A stretch of DNA of 41,597 bases from an uncultured Saprospiraceae bacterium (GTDB lineage: Bacteria > Bacteroidota > Bacteroidia > Chitinophagales > Saprospiraceae). A program made the translations under genes and the position numbers. The notes beneath the pieces are model-generated. The model did no database searches, had not been told where the DNA came from, and saw nothing but the letters and a program-made list of their open reading frames with translations. This document shows positions 16,687-25,574 of this stretch, piece after piece. The stretch lies in assembly GCA_937974625.1 (NCBI GenBank), contig CALJVJ010000157.1:1-41597 (forward strand), in the 5' to 3' direction. Each line of letters starts with the position of its first letter. Within the stretch, counting starts at the first letter, position 1.

Positions 16687-16953
16687 ATGCCTAAAAAAAG
16701 TTTTGCCTTACGGATAGATGAACAGACGATGAAAGCTGTGGAAAAATGGGCTGCAGATGAGTTCCGCAGCGTCAATGGCCAATTGGAATGGATGATAACC
16801 AAAATGCTAAAAGATGCTAAGCGCTTAAAAAAGGAACAGGCACAAAAAAAAGAATCCACTGTCCAAAAAATAGCTCCAACAACCAACAAAAAAAAGGAAA
16901 CTATTGTAAAAAAAGCAACTCCAACAATCAACAAATTGAAAAAAGATAAATAA
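16687..16953 (+). CDS. Arc-like ribbon-helix-helix protein with Lys-rich tail
   Basis: An 88-aa protein. Residues 1-45 (KKSFALRIDEQTMKAVEKWA, DEFRSVNGQLEWMITKML) fit an Arc/MetJ-type ribbon-helix-helix: an N-terminal beta-strand FALRID, then two helices. The remaining half is Lys/Thr-rich and disordered (KKEQAQKKEST, TNKKKETIVKK). It follows the SPFH gene on the same strand. Similar small Arc-like genes next to SPFH genes are, as I recall, found in other Bacteroidota, suggesting a functional pair. It may be a DNA-binding regulator. No toxin-like partner is present. Confidence 0.75.
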   Translation: MPKKSFALRIDEQTMKAVEKWAADEFRSVNGQLEWMITKMLKDAKRLKKEQAQKKESTVQKIAPTTNKKKETIVKKATPTINKLKKDK

Positions 16954-17051
16954 TTAGTAGACTTGTTTCAAGTTACAAATTTCACAAAAAAACGTTAACA
17001 TAAAATTCAAATGCTATCTCAATTTAGCGTAGCATATTCCAAACTGCCTAC

Positions 17052-18731
17052 TCAATTCCATCCCTTCCAGCCAGGACCCCGTACCACTCGACCACCAAAC
17101 TGCCCAGTCGCCTCTCCATCTTCTAAAACTTGTACCCCATTCACAATGACGTGTTCCATTCCTTCAGCATACTGATGCGGGTTTTCAAAAGTCGCCTTAT
17201 CTTGAATCGTATTAGGGTTAAAAATGACCACATCAGCAAAGTACCCAGGTTTTAAGAAACCTCTATTCCTAATTTTTAGATGTTCCGCAGGCAAGGAAGT
17301 CAATTTTTTAATAGCTTCTTCTAATGGAATCACTTGTTCCTCCCTCACATATTTACCTAATACTCGAGCTACATTTCCATAAGCTCTTGGATGTGTACTA
17401 GATTTCAAAAAATTGCCTTCAGCAGCTAATGCACCTGCATCAGAACCAAAGGTCAAATAAGGTAATTTTAATTGTTTTTTAATATTTTCCTCAGACATTA
17501 AAAAATAAACCGTCCCTACCCTACTTCCGTCTTGAATGACTAAGTCCATCGCTGTTTCCTCTGGGTCAGTGCCTCGAATCGCTGCTACTTCGGCTAAGGT
17601 TTTACCTGTAAATTTCTTTAAACTATCACTTTTGAATCCAACCAATAATAATTTATCAGCAGAACCAGCAGAAGCATAGAGGTTTTCCCAATCTAGTGCA
17701 TCTACCTTCATTTCAGCTTTAATTTTAGCTCTAATTTGAGGGTCTTTCAATCTATTCGCCCAAGCATTATACCCTCCTTCTTGCACCCAAGGTGGCATAG
17801 AAGCATCCAAACCTGTAGCACCCGCTACATAATTGTACATATTAGTGGTAATATCTAAACCACTTTGCTGAGCACTATCAATTTTAGCAATCATTAAATC
17901 CATCTTCGGCCAATTGCTCTTACCAGCCGCTTTCATATGATAAATCTCTGCACCAATATTCGCCATTTTTGCAATCGTCACCACCTCATCTACTGCCTCT
18001 AATATTTTGTTTCCCTCACTCCTCATATGCGTAATATATCTTCCGCCGTATTCAGCCGCTACTTCGCAAAGCGCCACTAGTTCGGCAGTTTCTGCATAAA
18101 AGGCAGGCGCATAAATCAAAGAAGACCCAATTCCCATTGCCCCTTCTTCCATAGCCGTTCGGACCAATGCCTGCATTTTTTCTAGTTCTTCTGCTGTTGG
18201 TGGTCGGTCTTCATACCCCAATTCATGGATTCTTGCAGTCGTCGCTCCCATAAAAGAAGCTATATTCGGAGCAACGCCCTTTTGTTCTAAAAATTCTAAA
18301 TATTCTCCCAATGTAGTCCATGGAATGTCATATTTAATATCCCCTTGGCTTTTTAGGTTATCCGCTTTCATTTGTTCATTCAAGGGGCCCATAGACCAAC
18401 CTTCGCCCATGACTTCAAGGGTAACGCCTTGTTTAATATCACTCATACCCCGACCGTCCTCAATTAAGCTCTCTGTTGCCCAACTCAACATATTAATAAA
18501 ACCTGGGCTTACCGCCATTCCTGCTGCATCTATTTCTTTAGTACCACTAACATGCTCTAAATGACCAACATCTACAATTTTATCGCCATTAATAGCCACT
18601 AATCCTACGATAGGTTTTTCGCCAGTACCATCATAAATAGTCGCATTCTTTATAAGTAGGTCATAATTAGTAGTTGGATTGCTACAAGCAAATAGGAAGC
18701 AACAACATAAAAGGAAGGAAAGCACTCTCAT
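17052..18731 (-). CDS. D-aminoacylase/amidohydrolase-family lipoprotein, HxH lost
   Basis: A 559-aa lipoprotein. Starting at 18731 gives MRVLSFLLCCCFLFAC, a lipobox with Cys16; an in-frame start 26 codons earlier (18809) would bury it. The body is an amidohydrolase of the N-acyl-D-amino-acid deacylase group: N-terminal beta part (YDLLIKNATIYDGTG), TIM barrel with THMRSEGNKI and YHMKAAGKSNW (metal-ligand His positions) and GSDAGALA (catalytic Asp), then the beta part again (GYFADVVIFNPNTI). The first metal motif, normally PGFIDxHxH, reads PGFINMLSWA, and the NCG Cys region reads MGEGWS, so the metal site is altered. The product probably sits in the cell envelope. Substrate unknown. Confidence 0.82.
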   Translation of the reverse strand: MRVLSFLLCCCFLFACSNPTTNYDLLIKNATIYDGTGEKPIVGLVAINGDKIVDVGHLEHVSGTKEIDAAGMAVSPGFINMLSWATESLIEDGRGMSDIKQGVTLEVMGEGWSMGPLNEQMKADNLKSQGDIKYDIPWTTLGEYLEFLEQKGVAPNIASFMGATTARIHELGYEDRPPTAEELEKMQALVRTAMEEGAMGIGSSLIYAPAFYAETAELVALCEVAAEYGGRYITHMRSEGNKILEAVDEVVTIAKMANIGAEIYHMKAAGKSNWPKMDLMIAKIDSAQQSGLDITTNMYNYVAGATGLDASMPPWVQEGGYNAWANRLKDPQIRAKIKAEMKVDALDWENLYASAGSADKLLLVGFKSDSLKKFTGKTLAEVAAIRGTDPEETAMDLVIQDGSRVGTVYFLMSEENIKKQLKLPYLTFGSDAGALAAEGNFLKSSTHPRAYGNVARVLGKYVREEQVIPLEEAIKKLTSLPAEHLKIRNRGFLKPGYFADVVIFNPNTIQDKATFENPHQYAEGMEHVIVNGVQVLEDGEATGQFGGRVVRGPGWKGWN

Positions 18732-18834
18732 TTCTTTCGATATTTTCAAAGTTGAACTGCATGAGGAAAGTTGGAAAAATAGCTTAAATTTTACCGAAGA
18801 ATTCCTCAAATAAAATGCCTAAAGGTAGGTAATA

Positions 18835-18872
18835 AAAACTAAAAAAGGGAACACATCCGTGAATGTGTTCCC
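18835..18872 (-). terminator. Intrinsic terminator of the VIKEV-repeat gene
   Basis: A 10-bp perfect stem (18847-18856 with 18863-18872) with a 6-nt loop. In the minus direction it is followed by TTTTTT (18846-18841). It lies 54 nt past the stop codon of the 1020-aa gene. Confidence 0.75.
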
Positions 18873-18925
18873 TAAGTATTAGGTATTTATCAAATGTAAG
18901 TAACACTTACATAAGGTTGAATCTA

Positions 18926-21900
18926 TTATCGCTTGCCTTTCTTAATCAATAATTTCTCAAGCTTAGAATCAGAGGTGCCTCCACCTCCATCTTTACCACC
19001 ATCTAAAACTTTCTGGAAGCTAATTAAAGCATCCCATTCGCCGTCGGCAGCAAACCCAGCTTGTTCAGGCCAGCTATCAGGATTATGCATTTTGTATCTT
19101 GGTCCAGCATCATTTAAAATTTTACGCAATTGCGCAGAACTAGCTTTAGACAATTGTCTCCAAGTAACAATACCCGCATCATTTAGCAAGCCATTGATTT
19201 TTGGTCCAATACCTTCTACAAGTTGAAGGTTATTAGATTTCAAACCATAAACAGCGTCTGTAGTGATAGCGTCATCTTTAGCAGCTTTTGCTTTAGGCGC
19301 AGCTTTAGCCTTAGGAGCAGCTTTAGCCTTTGGCTTAGCAGATGTAGAAGATGTAGCTTCAACTTTGATTTTCCCCTTCTTAATTAGTAATTTCTCTAAT
19401 TTAGAATCAGAAAGACCTCCGTCACCATCTTTACCGCCATCCAATACTTTTTGGAAATCGATAAGTGTTCTCCACTCATAATCCGCTGCGAAAGCTGCTT
19501 GCTTTGGCCAAGATTTTGGGTTATGCATTTTGTACCTTGGTCCTGCATCGTCCAAAATAGACTTCAAACGTTCTGGAGTAGCTTGAGACAATTGTCTCCA
19601 AGTAACAATACCAGCATCATTTAGCAAGCCATTGATTTTCGGTCCGATACCTTCTACAATTTGAAGGTTATCAGATTTCAAACCATAAATTGGGTCTACT
19701 TCAACACCTCCCTTAGCAGTATTAGTCTTTACAGCAGCAGGTTTCTTCGCAGCAGGTTTAGCCATAGGCTTCTTTGCCGCAGGCTTAGCCTTAGTAATTT
19801 TCTTTGCACAACTTCTACCTACTTCACGACCGGTCTTATCTTTCAAGACATTCATGTAATAGTTACCAACTTCAATCTTAGAATAAAGAGAAGCATCATC
19901 TTTGTATTTGATTACACCAGATAATTCTACATCTCTCTCATTCGCTGTTGGGAAACCTTCACTTCTTAATCTAACCCCACCATCTTCGTCATACAAAGCA
20001 AAATAAAATTGACCATTACTATGCTTAAATAAAGCAACGTTATTCACTTTATCATTAACCGCTCGGCCTTCATACTCTGCACACTTTAAGTAGTCATCTT
20101 CTTTGTCTGTTCTGACTTGACCTTTTGCTTCAGTTGTTTCTAATTCTCTTTCCGTGTATCGTCTACCTGTTCTAATCATTCTTTCCTTACCAGTTCGGTA
20201 AGTTTTCAAATTAGGTCTTTCGACAATAGCTCTACTGATTTCTTCTCCAGTTCTTGTAACCTGAACCTCCTTAATCACTTCTACAGGAACTTCTTTAATG
20301 ACCTCTACAATTTTCACAACTTCCACTTCTTTAATCACTTCCACTGGAATTTCTTTAATCACTTCCACTTCTTTCACTACTTCCTTAATCACTTCCACTT
20401 CCTTGATAACCTCTACTTCAATTTCCTTAATCACTTCCACTTCTTTGATAACCTCTACCGGAATCTCTTTAATTACATCGCGAGTAACTTGAACCTCCTT
20501 AGTCACTTCAACAGGAATCTCTTTATTAACATTAACAAGCTTCATCACTTCAATCGTATTGACTAAAGTTACAGGCACTTCTTGATTAACAGTAACAGAT
20601 TTTATGACTTCTACTTGCTCCACGACAGGTTTAGCCACCTCTTTGATGATTTCAACCTCTTGGAACCTAGGTACTTCCTTAATGACTTCAACAGGAATTT
20701 CCTTGAATACTTCAATTTCCTTGATTACTTCTACTTGGTTAGTAACAACGACAGGCTTCTCTCTCATTACCTCTACCTCTTTAATCACTTGCTCCGTTCT
20801 ATTTAAAGTAACAGGCGTTTCTACTTTCAAAGTAACTTCTTTAATTACTTCCTGTCTAGTATTCGTTTCAACAGAAATTTCTTTCACTACTTCTACTTCC
20901 TTAATTATTTCTATTCTGTTTTCAACAGGAATTGGTACCTCTTTGAATACCTCAACTTCTTTGACTTTCTCAAAAACAGTTTCAACAGGTACAGAAACCT
21001 CTTTGGTCATCTGAACTTCCTTGATAACTTCAATAGATTCAGATACAGCAGTAGGAATTTCTTTAGTCACTTGAACAACATCTACTTTGTGTATAATCTT
21101 TTCTACCTCTACAGGAATTTCCTTAATCACTTCTACCTCAATCAATTTCGGCACTTCTATATATACTTCTACAGGGACCTCTTTAATCACCTCTATCTCC
21201 TTGATAACTTGTACCTCTTTGATAACGGCCACTGGTACTTCTTTAGTAACCACGACTTCCTTAATTCTTTCAATCTCTTTTATCACTTCGATAGGTACCT
21301 CTTCTCTAACAATTACCTCCTTAATCACTTCAATCTCCCTAATCACTTCTACAGGAACTTCTTTAATCACCTCTACCTCCTTAATTACTTGTACCTCTCT
21401 AATTACTTCTACCGCAACCTCTTTAATCACCTCTACTTTCTTTATTACTTCTCGGTCTCTATAAACTGGGACAGTGATTTCCTTAATTACAGGAACTTCT
21501 TTAATAATTTCTACTTCTCTGATTAATTCTACCGGAACTTCTTTAACAACAGAAACTTCTTTAAAAATTTCTACTTCATTCGTCAAACCTACCGCAACTT
21601 CTTTAATCAATTCTACCTCTTGAATATTGGTAGATTCTTTTACAACTTCTACCGCAACTTCTTTTGATACTTCAATTGGTTGGAAAACATTTACTTCTCG
21701 AGTAACCTCAACAGGCTTTTCTCTAATCACTTCCACTTCTTGAATGGTAGCAACTTCCCGATAAACTTCTACCGGTACTTCTTTAATAACTTCTATTTCT
21801 TTAATAACCTCTACGGTTTTGATAACCTCTACAGGCACTTCTCGTACTATTTCAACCGTTTTTACGATTTCGTGAGAAGGAACTAAACGATCGTCTAGCA

Positions 21901-21988
21901 AGAGACGATAAACAGCTTCCGATTGCTTTTGATTTAAGCCAACTGAGCTTTGCAATCTGCTGATGAATTTGTCTTTGGCAAGCTTCAT
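18926..21988 (-). CDS. VIKEV-repeat protein with YegP-like and helix-hairpin-helix domains
   Basis: A 1020-aa protein without a signal peptide. Residues 1-40 are a short helical head (SVGLNQKQSEAVYRLLLDD). Residues about 40-578 are built almost only from variants of the phrases EVIKEV and PVEVIKEV. Residues about 631-729 resemble a DUF1508/YegP domain (GQFYFALYDEDGGVRLRSEGF, VGNYYMNVLKDKTGREVG). Two near-identical modules follow (about 764-853 and 907-996), each with a helix-hairpin-helix LVEGIGPKINGLLNDAGI and a tail with AGPRYKMHNPxSWPxQA and FQKVLDGGK. They are joined by a Lys/Ala/Pro linker. HhH modules usually bind DNA or partner proteins; the repeat region could be a long fibrous spacer. 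Function unknown, probably cytoplasmic. A strong terminator follows. Confidence 0.8.
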   Translation of the reverse strand: MKLAKDKFISRLQSSVGLNQKQSEAVYRLLLDDRLVPSHEIVKTVEIVREVPVEVIKTVEVIKEIEVIKEVPVEVYREVATIQEVEVIREKPVEVTREVNVFQPIEVSKEVAVEVVKESTNIQEVELIKEVAVGLTNEVEIFKEVSVVKEVPVELIREVEIIKEVPVIKEITVPVYRDREVIKKVEVIKEVAVEVIREVQVIKEVEVIKEVPVEVIREIEVIKEVIVREEVPIEVIKEIERIKEVVVTKEVPVAVIKEVQVIKEIEVIKEVPVEVYIEVPKLIEVEVIKEIPVEVEKIIHKVDVVQVTKEIPTAVSESIEVIKEVQMTKEVSVPVETVFEKVKEVEVFKEVPIPVENRIEIIKEVEVVKEISVETNTRQEVIKEVTLKVETPVTLNRTEQVIKEVEVMREKPVVVTNQVEVIKEIEVFKEIPVEVIKEVPRFQEVEIIKEVAKPVVEQVEVIKSVTVNQEVPVTLVNTIEVMKLVNVNKEIPVEVTKEVQVTRDVIKEIPVEVIKEVEVIKEIEVEVIKEVEVIKEVVKEVEVIKEIPVEVIKEVEVVKIVEVIKEVPVEVIKEVQVTRTGEEISRAIVERPNLKTYRTGKERMIRTGRRYTERELETTEAKGQVRTDKEDDYLKCAEYEGRAVNDKVNNVALFKHSNGQFYFALYDEDGGVRLRSEGFPTANERDVELSGVIKYKDDASLYSKIEVGNYYMNVLKDKTGREVGRSCAKKITKAKPAAKKPMAKPAAKKPAAVKTNTAKGGVEVDPIYGLKSDNLQIVEGIGPKINGLLNDAGIVTWRQLSQATPERLKSILDDAGPRYKMHNPKSWPKQAAFAADYEWRTLIDFQKVLDGGKDGDGGLSDSKLEKLLIKKGKIKVEATSSTSAKPKAKAAPKAKAAPKAKAAKDDAITTDAVYGLKSNNLQLVEGIGPKINGLLNDAGIVTWRQLSKASSAQLRKILNDAGPRYKMHNPDSWPEQAGFAADGEWDALISFQKVLDGGKDGGGGTSDSKLEKLLIKKGKR
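20260..21870 (-). repeat. About 1.6 kb of coding tandem repeats (VIKEV units)
   Basis: Degenerate tandem repeats of roughly 18-42 nt encode mixtures of 6-residue (EVIKEV) and 8-residue (PVEVIKEV) units. Codon use varies between units, so the DNA repeats have diverged while the peptide pattern is held. The opposite strand is also open in long stretches because of the repeats. Confidence 0.85.
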
Positions 21989-23125
21989 GATGAAATTGTG
22001 TTAAATAATTTTAGGAGTGAAGAAATAATTAAACTACATAAGACGCAGTAGAAAATCAAAGATTAATCAAGATAAATTTTCCAATGTATAGTTAAACTAT
22101 TATAGAAAATTTAACGATGAAGAATTGTTAATTTTTAGAACGGCACATAGGTTACTTTTTGCGAACTCCTTTAGTTTTGAAAAATAATGAGCATTAGGAA
22201 CGATGTAGAAATAAGTGTTTAATATTTTTGTTAGTCTCCCTTTCAAAGGGACTTTCTGAGCCTGTAAGGCATGCAGTGAGATAAAATTCCGAACTACAAA
22301 TTTGCCATCAACGCAGAAAAGACAAGTCAAAAATGGGCATTTATTTTTTCGTCGATACATGTAAATTCAAATACGATTCTCTTAATGTTATTAGGAGAAA
22401 GGTAATTTATTTAGGTTTGTATAAGGGGTCTGATAAATTTCAGTAAAATTATCAAAGTCTAGAGACTTGCTAACGAATATAATTGTTAGAATAAAATGGT
22501 CATTTGAAAATTATCGAACTAATCAGATAAATCTTCTTTAGAAGATATGTAGGAATACTTGGTACGATTAAAGTACTAGTATTACAATACGACTTCATGA
22601 ACATTTTGTTCAAGTCAAAAAAAATAATAAAATTATGTTGTGAATTAACTTCTTTGGGAGAAACTATCAGAAAATGAGAAATACTAATCAATTTTGATTG
22701 GTATAGTTTCTAAAAAAAGATAGTTTATAAAGATTTATATGATTGGGTCGAGCAAATATATATTAAATAAAACAAACCTAGAGGAAATATCCTATTTATT
22801 TTACACATAAATTATTCAATTATAAAAGATTATTTTCTAAAAAGAATTGTTTGAAAAATATAATATCTTTACAAAAAAAATGAAAGATTAACTAATCTAT
22901 CTTTTTAAGGTAAATAAAAATCAAAATTAGGAAGGAAAATATTGTTGTTTTTTCTCAAAAAAAAAGATAAAATAGCAGGATAAATACTTAAAAATCAACA
23001 GATTGATTTTATTTTAATATGTTAAGTGTTTAGTTTACTTCCTTAAAACCAATGCGATAATTCACCACTTCAAAAGCCCAAATTTCCATTAACAAATCGT
23101 TTGATACTCAATAATTTTCGTTAAA
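21989..23125. other. 1.1-kb AT-rich region without a convincing gene
   Basis: Very AT-rich. Two minus-strand open frames (22100-22360, 86 codons, and 22500-22691, 63 codons) have no recognisable domain, and I do not call them. The first covers a less AT-rich patch (about 22220-22330, peptide CPFLTCLFCVDGKFVVRNF) that could be a decayed gene fragment. No promoter box was assigned for the TPR gene at 23126. Confidence 0.4.
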
Positions 23126-24010
23126 ATGAAGGAAATTGATAAGGAAAAAAGTCTTGTAATACAAAACAAGGCAATTGTTAATTTTACAAAATTTCAGTTA
23201 AACATTACAAAGAAGCTTTTAAAAAGAGAAGCTAATGAATGGTTGCTTGAAGCAGAAAAATTCATTCAGCAAGAAGCATACCCAGAAGCGATTGATGCGT
23301 GTATGAAAGCATTAGAAATCAAACCTGACAATGCCAAAGCTTATAAAATTAGTGGTGTGGCTAGAATGTTAATAGGAGATACGGCCGATGCTTTAGAAGA
23401 TTTTGAGGAAGCCATTAAAGTTGCTCCAGCAGATATTGATACTTATTTAGAAAGAGGTTATTTGTATTATGATATAGCAGATTATCCAAACGCCATCAAA
23501 GATTTTTCCACGATTATAGAAATCCAACCAACACAAGCAGATGCTTGGTATAGTCGAGCTTATGCAAAATATGAGCTTAAACAATTTCCCGAAGCTATCA
23601 AAGATTTCACTCAAACGATAGCTTTAAAACCGGACCATGTAGAAGCTTGGTATAATCGTGGCTATACTAAGTTCGACCTTAAAGATTATAGAGGAGCGAT
23701 TACGGATTTCACAGAAACCATCAAATTACAACCAAATCACCTAAATGCCTATGCCAATCGAGGCGAAGCAAGGTATTATGTAGGTCATGTAAGAGATGCT
23801 ATTTCCGATTACACCATTGTACTTAGAAGAGATGCGGAGGCAGCTAACGCATGGTATAATCGAGGCGTAGCGCATACAGATTTATTAAACTATACAGAAG
23901 CTTTATTTGATTTAGAAAAAGCATTAAATTTGGACCATCCGGGAGCAGCAATCGCCATTAAAAAAGTAGAGCAAGCAATTGAGTTAAAAAAGATAAGAAG
24001 TAATAAATAA
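23126..24010 (+). CDS. TPR-repeat protein
   Basis: A 294-aa protein with no signal peptide. After a charged N-terminus (residues 1-32) it consists of about seven tetratricopeptide repeats in register from about residue 37 to 285, each with the W-x-x-x-G/A-Y-A-F-A-P pattern, such as AWYNRGYTKFDLKDYRGAITDFTETIKLQPNH. It is probably a cytoplasmic protein-protein interaction scaffold. The next gene begins 54 nt downstream on the same strand and carries a J domain; a TPR protein next to a J protein suggests a chaperone-related role, but that is inference. Confidence 0.85.
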   Translation: MKEIDKEKSLVIQNKAIVNFTKFQLNITKKLLKREANEWLLEAEKFIQQEAYPEAIDACMKALEIKPDNAKAYKISGVARMLIGDTADALEDFEEAIKVAPADIDTYLERGYLYYDIADYPNAIKDFSTIIEIQPTQADAWYSRAYAKYELKQFPEAIKDFTQTIALKPDHVEAWYNRGYTKFDLKDYRGAITDFTETIKLQPNHLNAYANRGEARYYVGHVRDAISDYTIVLRRDAEAANAWYNRGVAHTDLLNYTEALFDLEKALNLDHPGAAIAIKKVEQAIELKKIRSNK

Positions 24011-24064
24011 GTTTTAGAAACAACAAAAAATAAGTCCGTTGATTTTTGTCAATACTTTACATTA

Positions 24065-25501
24065 ATGAAACAGGAAACTACACAAAACAATGATTTAATG
24101 CCCTTGTTAATCAAGGCATTAACCACAGCAACCACAAAATTATTTCTAGCTATTGGCTGGTTAGGGGAAAAAAGTATTTTTGGATTATTAGAAAAAAAAT
24201 TATTGGAAGGTATAGACCTTCAAATGGTTTTAATAAAAGATGATGTGAATGGTCAAAACCAAGCCAAATATGAGGCCCTAGTCCAACAAGGCGCAAAATT
24301 ACATTGGTTGGATAAGGTAGAAAGTGAAAAACTAATAGATCATAAGTTTGTGCTAATAGACCAACAATTAGTCTTGACAGGTAACTATAATTGGGGACAT
24401 AAAAACCCACCAAAAGAAGAAATACTAACGATATCTTCGTCGCTTCCTACTTTAACGCAAGGTTTTTTAGAAGAGTTTGAGTATTTGAGTATGCTCAATC
24501 AATTATCAAAAACAGCGCCCCGTCCAAAAAATTCGATTGGAGAATTATTACAAAAATTGAACATTCTCAAAGTGCTGATAAGCATAGGGGACACTGAATT
24601 CATTCATCTTAGGCTCCAGATATTAGAAAATTATCCTAGCGATGAAAATATTCAAGCCATCCATCAAGCTATTTTACAAAAGGAATTTGAGAGTGCTCAT
24701 GCATTGATACAAACCTTTGTCCAGTTTCATGGTGTTTTACAAGATAGTATTGACCCCCCTGTTGATAGCTTACGTCGAGAAATACAACGAATAGAAGAAG
24801 AAATCACTTCAATTAGTCAAGAATACAATGAGACCCAAAAGGTAATCCATGAATTCAGCAAATTGCATAGTGAAGAATTAGGGGATTTGCTGCAAAAAAT
24901 TCTATTTCAAAGTAAAATAAAGGCGGCCTATGAAGCCCAAATAGATGCCGAAAATGCTGAAAAGCAGGAAGAATTTGAAGAAGCCAAAAATGACCACGAA
25001 GAATATACTAGGTCCTATGAGGAGTCAAAAAAACAGCAACTGAATACCTTAACTCCAGCGGAGAAAAAAGAGTTAAAAAAATTATATCGTCAAACTTCTC
25101 TACGTTGTCACCCTGACCGAGTGGTAGAGGAATTACATGAACAAGCAGAAGAAATCTTTGTGGAACTTAACAAAGCCTATAAAGCAAACGATTTGGAACG
25201 CGTAAGAGCCATAAATGAGCAAGTAAAATCGGGAGCAATGCTCAGTAAGTCTGAGACCATTACAGAATTGAAAAAACTAGAAAGTACCGTCAACAGTCTA
25301 AAACAAAAACTCCAAGATTGGCTCGACAAATTAGATAAATTGAAAGCTATGCCTACGTTTAAAACCGTCAGTAGCATTGATGATTGGACGGTGTATTTTG
25401 AGGAAACCAAAGTTGTGTTAGCTGACCAATTAGAGCGGTTATTACTATTCAATGAAGGAACGGATGCTTCTCCTCAGCAATTATTAGCAGAGGAAAATTG
25501 A
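24065..25501 (+). CDS. PLD-like / J-domain fusion protein
   Basis: A 478-aa cytoplasmic protein. Residues about 10-130 resemble a phospholipase D/nuclease-like half domain: a strand-rich start, then LIDHKFVLIDQQLVLTGNYNWG (90-111), where family members have HHKF...D...TGSxNW. The catalytic HxK His is here Asp (D92-H93-K94), so the domain is probably inactive or only ligand-binding. Residues about 230-330 are a charged coiled coil. A J domain follows (about 333-393), with HPD at 349-351 (LYRQTSLRCHPDR...IFVELNKAYKAND), the motif that stimulates Hsp70. A further coiled coil ends the protein. It likely recruits DnaK to a target recognised by the other parts. It is probably co-expressed with the TPR gene. 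Confidence 0.8.
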   Translation: MKQETTQNNDLMPLLIKALTTATTKLFLAIGWLGEKSIFGLLEKKLLEGIDLQMVLIKDDVNGQNQAKYEALVQQGAKLHWLDKVESEKLIDHKFVLIDQQLVLTGNYNWGHKNPPKEEILTISSSLPTLTQGFLEEFEYLSMLNQLSKTAPRPKNSIGELLQKLNILKVLISIGDTEFIHLRLQILENYPSDENIQAIHQAILQKEFESAHALIQTFVQFHGVLQDSIDPPVDSLRREIQRIEEEITSISQEYNETQKVIHEFSKLHSEELGDLLQKILFQSKIKAAYEAQIDAENAEKQEEFEEAKNDHEEYTRSYEESKKQQLNTLTPAEKKELKKLYRQTSLRCHPDRVVEELHEQAEEIFVELNKAYKANDLERVRAINEQVKSGAMLSKSETITELKKLESTVNSLKQKLQDWLDKLDKLKAMPTFKTVSSIDDWTVYFEETKVVLADQLERLLLFNEGTDASPQQLLAEEN

Positions 25502-25520
25502 TAAGGAACTATGCCATTTA

Positions 25521-25565
25521 TTTTGTCGTTTAAATGAATAGTAAATAAAACCATAAACGACAAAA
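25521..25565. repeat. Inverted repeat before the methyltransferase gene
   Basis: 12-nt perfectly complementary arms (25521-25532 and 25554-25565) with a 21-nt spacer, ending 9 nt before the ATG at 25575. It could form an attenuator or operator; no T-run follows. Confidence 0.5.
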
Positions 25566-25574
25566 GACTTAATC

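Noticed and set aside
16687..16953. Toxin-antitoxin antitoxin
   Set aside because: Ribbon-helix-helix proteins are often antitoxins, but no toxin-like gene is next to it; its neighbour is an SPFH protein.
20298..21886. Long open frames on the plus strand across the VIKEV repeats
   Set aside because: Ser/Thr/Ile- or Phe/Tyr/Asn-rich translations that simply mirror the minus-strand repeats; no start signals or domains.
18926..21988. CRISPR-like or DNA-level repeat array
   Set aside because: The repeats are in frame, conserve a peptide pattern and lack unique spacers.
22100..22360. 86-codon minus-strand frame
   Set aside because: No recognised domain, AT-rich setting, no promoter or terminator; kept only as a possible remnant.
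22500..22691. 63-codon minus-strand frame
   Set aside because: Low-complexity AT-rich translation with no support.
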